64,000 nucleotides of DNA from Dyella sp. OK004 (lineage in GTDB: Bacteria; Pseudomonadota; Gammaproteobacteria; Xanthomonadales; Rhodanobacteraceae). Of this stretch, positions 59,174 to 64,000 are shown piece after piece (the first letter of the stretch is position 1; each line of letters begins with the position of its first letter). Under the pieces are notes generated by a model. That model was not told where the DNA came from and searched no databases. It saw nothing but the letters and a program-made list of their open reading frames with translations. The position numbers and the translations under genes are program-made. The stretch covers positions 372,001 through 436,000 of the forward strand of contig NZ_FOZI01000004.1 of NCBI RefSeq assembly GCF_900114495.1, in the 5' to 3' direction.

Positions 59174-60499
59174 TTACTGCAGCAGCGTGTTCACCGATTC
59201 CAGATCCTTCAGGTCGATGGTGCCCGAGGACTGCTTCAGCTGCAGCTTGTTCAGAATGAACGTGTGGCGTGCCTGCGAGTAGCTGCTCTCAGCCTGGGTC
59301 AGGGTCTGAATCGAGTTCAGCACGTTGAGCATGGTCTGCGTGCCCACGTCGAAACCGGCACGGGTCGCTTCCAGCGCTTTCTGGCCCGACTCCACCGACG
59401 CCTTGGCCGCCTGCACCTGCAGGATGCCGGCGCCGACCGAGCGGTAGAAGTTCAGCGTATCGCGGGTGACCTGGCGGCGCTGAGATTCCAGCGCATCTTG
59501 CGCAGCATCGCGCTGATAGATGTTCTGACGCACGCGCGATTGAGTGGCGCCGCCGGCGAAGATCGGCACCGACAGAGTCAGGCCGGCGGTGGTGCCGAGG
59601 CGGCCGTTGCCGGGACGGTTGTAGCTGCCGTTCTCCAGCCAACTGCTGGTTTCGCCGCGGGTGACCGTGGCGTTGATGGTCGGCAGATGGCCGGCGCGAG
59701 CAGCACTGATGCTGTGCTCGGCGGCTTCCACGGTGTACTGCTGCGAGAGCACATTGGGGTTGTTCTTCAACGCTTCCTGCACCCAGGTGTTCGGGTCGTC
59801 CGGCGACGGTGCATCCATCGGCAGGTCTTCGCGCAGCTTCTTCAGTTCGCCGGTCGGCTTGCCGGTGATCTGGGTCAGCGCTTCGCGGGAATCATTGAGC
59901 GTGTTCTGCGCGGCGATGGTCTGCGCCTTGGCCAGCTCGTAGTACGACTTGGCCTGGTACACATCGGTGACTGCGGAAAGGCCGACCTTGAAGCGCTGGT
60001 CCGCCTGCTCGTAGGACTGCTTGTACGCGTCCTCGTTGGCCTTGGCATAGGTCAGCGAATCCTGCGCGGTGAGCACGCCGAAGTAGGCCTGGGTCACGCG
60101 CACGTACAGTGCCTGCAGCGCGGCCTGGTAGAGCTCGTTTTCGGCATCCGACTGCGAGCGGGCGGTCTTGAGGCTGGCCCACTTGCTCAGATCCAGCACG
60201 CTCTGGTTGAGCGTGGCGGACACGTCGCGGCTGCGCGAGTGGCCGCTGCCACCCGCTGAGCTCGCGATGCTGTTGTTGCCGCTCGCCTGGCTGAAGGTCA
60301 GGCCGGCATTCAACTGCGGCAGCAGCAGCGCACGCGCCTGAGTCACGCCTTCACCGGTGGACAGGCGGCTGGCATCCGCCTGCGACAGCACCGGATCGTT
60401 GGCGCGTGCTTCTCGGTATGCATCCAGCAAATCCTCGCTGTGGCCGGACAGCGGAAGTACCGTCAGGGCCAGGGCGAGGGTCAGAAGCTTCAAACGCAT
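59174..60499 (-). CDS. tolC: TolC-family outer-membrane efflux/secretion protein
   Basis: 441-residue outer-membrane channel of tripartite pumps and type I secretion. Signal peptide MRLKLLTLALALTVLPLSG, then two TolC repeats with long helical hairpins and two beta-strand pairs (DVSATLNQSVLDLSKWASLK and TAGLTLSVPIFAGGATQSRV). ATG 60499 has GAGG upstream. ATG 60511 is an alternative. It stands alone without a pump or membrane-fusion gene, so it probably serves several systems as TolC does. The PCMT gene upstream is in the same orientation. Confidence 0.92.
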   Translation of the reverse strand: MRLKLLTLALALTVLPLSGHSEDLLDAYREARANDPVLSQADASRLSTGEGVTQARALLLPQLNAGLTFSQASGNNSIASSAGGSGHSRSRDVSATLNQSVLDLSKWASLKTARSQSDAENELYQAALQALYVRVTQAYFGVLTAQDSLTYAKANEDAYKQSYEQADQRFKVGLSAVTDVYQAKSYYELAKAQTIAAQNTLNDSREALTQITGKPTGELKKLREDLPMDAPSPDDPNTWVQEALKNNPNVLSQQYTVEAAEHSISAARAGHLPTINATVTRGETSSWLENGSYNRPGNGRLGTTAGLTLSVPIFAGGATQSRVRQNIYQRDAAQDALESQRRQVTRDTLNFYRSVGAGILQVQAAKASVESGQKALEATRAGFDVGTQTMLNVLNSIQTLTQAESSYSQARHTFILNKLQLKQSSGTIDLKDLESVNTLLQ

Positions 60500-60528
60500 G
60501 GGTTGCCTCATGGGGTGTGAATCGGGGA

Positions 60529-61188
60529 TCAAAAAACGAACTGGCGCGGCGGCGCGGCATGCGCCAGATAGGGCAGGTCGGTCTCGAGGAGGCTTTCCTC
60601 GCGATAGCGGTCTGCGCCTTCCTGGGTCAACAGCACCATCTGCTGCACCGGCGACTCGCCGCGCACCGCCAACAGGCGGCCGCCCGGCTTGAGCCAGCCA
60701 AGGAAACGCTGGGGAATCTCATACACCGCACCGGTTACCACCAGCACGTCGAACGTCCCGGTCGGCTGCCAGGCCTGGATGGCTTCGCCCACGTCCAGCT
60801 TGATGTTACCGATGCCGGCCTGTGTCAGGCGCTGGCCCGCGGCTGCGACGAAATCGGCATGGATATCCACGCTGGTGACGTGCGCCGACAGGCTGGCCAG
60901 ACAGGCAGTGAGGAAACCCGAGCCCGTGCCGATCTCCAGCACCTGCTCGGTGCCGGCAAGTTCGAGCGCCTGCAGCACGCGGCCTTCGAGTACCGGCTTC
61001 ATCATCACTTCGCCATGGCCGAGCGGCAGGCTCAGGTCGGCAAAGGCCAGCTGGCGATGCTCGGGGGCGACGAAATCTTCGCGGTGCTGGCGGCTGAGTA
61101 CATCGAGTACGCGGCTGTCCAGCACCTCCCAGGGGCGTACCTGGTTTTCCACCATGTTTTGCCGCGCCTGTTCGAAGTTCATCGCCAT
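60529..61188 (-). CDS. Protein-L-isoaspartate O-methyltransferase family protein
   Basis: 219-residue SAM-dependent methyltransferase of the PCMT family. Its N-terminal NFEQARQNMVENQVRPWEVLD is characteristic of the branch found upstream of tolC in proteobacteria, and SAM motif I is VLEIGTGSGFLTACLA. It may repair isoaspartyl residues, although this branch is more distant from E. coli Pcm and its substrate is unproven. The gap to tolC is 29 bp, so an operon is likely. Confidence 0.87.
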   Translation of the reverse strand: MAMNFEQARQNMVENQVRPWEVLDSRVLDVLSRQHREDFVAPEHRQLAFADLSLPLGHGEVMMKPVLEGRVLQALELAGTEQVLEIGTGSGFLTACLASLSAHVTSVDIHADFVAAAGQRLTQAGIGNIKLDVGEAIQAWQPTGTFDVLVVTGAVYEIPQRFLGWLKPGGRLLAVRGESPVQQMVLLTQEGADRYREESLLETDLPYLAHAAPPRQFVF

Positions 61189-61338
61189 CTCAGCCTACGT
61201 CCCGTGCAAATCGAAAAAGGTCAAAAAGGATAAGCGCTTAGGCCTGTTCCGACAATGTGCAAAGCCTGCGGGTTGCCTGCTTGCCCACGAAGTGCCGGAA
61301 GTCACCGAGCCGAGCTGACGGAAGTCATGCGTGGCGCG

Positions 61339-61352
61339 GTGTCCGCGGACAC
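61339..61352. promoter_or_regulatory. Perfect palindrome GTGTCCGCGGACAC
   Basis: A 14-bp perfect palindrome ending at the stop codon of the short gene on the minus strand. It could be an operator or a small hairpin. No T-run follows, so it is not a terminator. Confidence 0.3.
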
Positions 61353-61687
61353 TACGCAGTCAAACGTCGAGTCCGCGTCTGCGCGCCAGTCATGCTCGAA
61401 GGCAGGCGCGCGAGCGCATCAGCCACAGCCTGATGCAACGAGGCATCGAGGTGCAGGATGCGGCTCTGCGGCGTCGCCTTGCCACGGCTCTGCGCGGCTA
61501 CCGCCAGCCAGGCCAGCCAGCGGGCAAGCTGGTGGCGCTCCGGCGCATTCAATGCGGCCAGGGCGATGCGGGCGGCGAACGTGCGACGGCGTGCAGCGGC
61601 GTGCCCCTGCTCAAGCCACGCGGCCAGCGTGCGCTGGGCATGGCGATAAGGGCCGCTGAGAGCGAGTTCTGCGATAGTAGAGGTCAT
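61352..61687 (-). CDS. Hypothetical 111-residue protein
   Basis: Predicted small, basic, Ala/Arg-rich helical protein (MTSTIAELALSGPYRHAQRTLAAWLEQG...). It is divergent from the TetR gene across 84 bp, a place where a regulator's target often sits. There is no strong ribosome site and no recognised domain, so it may be a true small gene or a chance frame in GC-rich DNA. The divergent position is the main argument for it. Confidence 0.45.
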   Translation of the reverse strand: MTSTIAELALSGPYRHAQRTLAAWLEQGHAAARRRTFAARIALAALNAPERHQLARWLAWLAVAAQSRGKATPQSRILHLDASLHQAVADALARLPSSMTGAQTRTRRLTA

Positions 61688-61722
61688 AGGTAGCCGTTCA
61701 GCACGGCGGTGGAAAATAAGTA

Positions 61723-61749
61723 AACCGGCTCGTATAATAAACCCCGGTT
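61723..61749. promoter_or_regulatory. TetR autoregulatory site overlapping a promoter
   Basis: AACCGG (61723-61728) and CCGGTT (61744-61749) form an inverted repeat that spans a perfect TATAAT -10 box (61733-61738). A TetR dimer bound here would block transcription of its own gene. That TetR is the binder is inferred from position. Confidence 0.5.
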
Positions 61750-61771
61750 ATTCCTTTGTGAAGGTGTAGGC

Positions 61772-62422
61772 ATGAACACGATCCCGCAAACCAAGCCCCA
61801 GGGTCCCGGTCGCCCGAAGGACATGGAGAAGCGTGCGGCGATCCTGGAAGCGGCCAAGGCCCTGTTCATCCGCAACGCTTTCGCCGGCACCAGCATGGAC
61901 GCCGTGGCGGCCGAAGCGGGCGTTTCCAAGCTCACCGTCTACAGCCATTTCGGCGACAAGGACAACCTGTTCCGCGAGGTCATCCGCGCGCGCATCCAGG
62001 ATCTGCTGCCGGAAGATACCTACCACTACGAACCCCAGGCGAACATCAGCGACGTGCTGATGAACATCGCCATGATCCACGCCCATATCGACTGCGATCC
62101 GCAGAACGTCGGCACCTTCCGCGCCATTCTCAGCGACTGCCGCCAGGGCAATCCCCGCTACGGCAAGCTGCTGTGGGAAGAAGGCCCCACCCGCACGCAC
62201 AGACTGCTGGAACGCCTGCTGCAACAGGCCGTTGACCACGGCCAGCTGGAAATCGAGAACGTGCCGCAGGCCAGCATTCAGTTCTTCGCGCTGATCAAGG
62301 GCGATCTCGTCCTGCGCCGCATGTTCGGCTGCGACGGCTGCCAGGACGCCTTCGCCACCGAGATGGAAGCCAACGCCCGCGCCGGCGTGGCCACTTTCCT
62401 GCGCGCCTATCTGCCGCGCTAA
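61772..62422 (+). CDS. TetR/AcrR-family transcriptional regulator
   Basis: 216-residue regulator. A TetR helix-turn-helix (about 22-68; AGTSMDAVAAEAGVSKLTVYSHFGDK) precedes a C-terminal ligand domain (TetR_C type, with Cys-rich FGCDGCQDAF). It resembles regulators of efflux systems. Upstream is an inverted repeat over its -10 box. The ligand and target are unknown. Candidates are the divergent small gene and its own promoter. Confidence 0.88.
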   Translation: MNTIPQTKPQGPGRPKDMEKRAAILEAAKALFIRNAFAGTSMDAVAAEAGVSKLTVYSHFGDKDNLFREVIRARIQDLLPEDTYHYEPQANISDVLMNIAMIHAHIDCDPQNVGTFRAILSDCRQGNPRYGKLLWEEGPTRTHRLLERLLQQAVDHGQLEIENVPQASIQFFALIKGDLVLRRMFGCDGCQDAFATEMEANARAGVATFLRAYLPR

Positions 62423-62483
62423 GACCGGCCTCTGGGCGGCATACTCGCCCGTATCCCGCTTTCATGATTGAATAGTCGCTTCT

Positions 62484-64000
<1,517 letters not shown>

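Noticed and set aside
61255..61336. Possible Cys-rich small peptide (MCKACGLPACP...)
   Set aside because: It has no ribosome site and runs into unrelated GC-rich sequence. Two Cys pairs alone do not support a gene.

Overview
The window is high-GC chromosomal DNA from a Gammaproteobacterium. Gene order and protein types point to the Xanthomonadales, most likely the Rhodanobacteraceae (Dyella/Rhodanobacter/Luteibacter type). The evidence is the run aroQ-accB-accC-prmA-fis-purH, a maltodextrin locus built on a TonB receptor with a LacI regulator, waaA next to a tolC-type gene, and a polA-linked small RNA resembling Xanthomonas sX13. The genus call is inference. I see no phage, transposase, CRISPR array, tRNA or rRNA gene. 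The accessory content is mainly short structured repeats.

Positions 2-15714 hold an alpha-glucan utilisation locus: a TonB-dependent receptor (5' end cut by the window), three exported GH13 enzymes, a GH31 alpha-glucosidase, a six-hairpin glycosidase-like protein and an SLC45-like sugar transporter. A LacI repressor faces the cluster from the far end. Every enzyme has an export signal and no ABC transporter is present. This suggests that uptake across the outer membrane is followed by complete periplasmic breakdown and import of small sugars. A 268-bp nested inverted repeat lies between the glycosidase and the transporter.

Positions 15715-23230 hold a probable sX13-type small RNA, polA (with a dispersed palindromic repeat fitted in frame into its inter-domain linker), a DUF2782 protein, small membrane proteins, a GST, and a divergent LysR/SBF-symporter pair. 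Positions 23251-33584 are a co-directional minus-strand housekeeping block: dsbD, a TlpA-like thioredoxin, aroQ, accB, accC, a hypothetical, prmA, a zinc-ribbon DUF3426 protein, fis, a GNAT acetyltransferase and purH.

Positions 33676-39718 hold an EamA transporter, a GST and haloalkane dehalogenase operon opposite a MocR regulator, a two-domain thioredoxin protein with a cupin, and cutA. groES-groEL follows under a CIRCE operator (39943-42160). Next come two small exported proteins, an LTA-synthase-like sulfatase, glnE, an ELM1-like protein, a RutE-like reductase, YceI and a Yip1 protein.

Positions 52139-59116 carry lipopolysaccharide functions: a zf-CHCC protein, a GT4 glycosyltransferase, an O-antigen ligase, a GT2 glycosyltransferase, a VirK/DUF535 protein, an LpxL acyltransferase and waaA. 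The window ends with a tolC-like gene, a PCMT-family methyltransferase, a TetR regulator, and a TPP riboswitch ahead of thiC (3' end cut). Repeats of at least three families sit in intergenic gaps, and several overlap stop codons of neighbouring genes.
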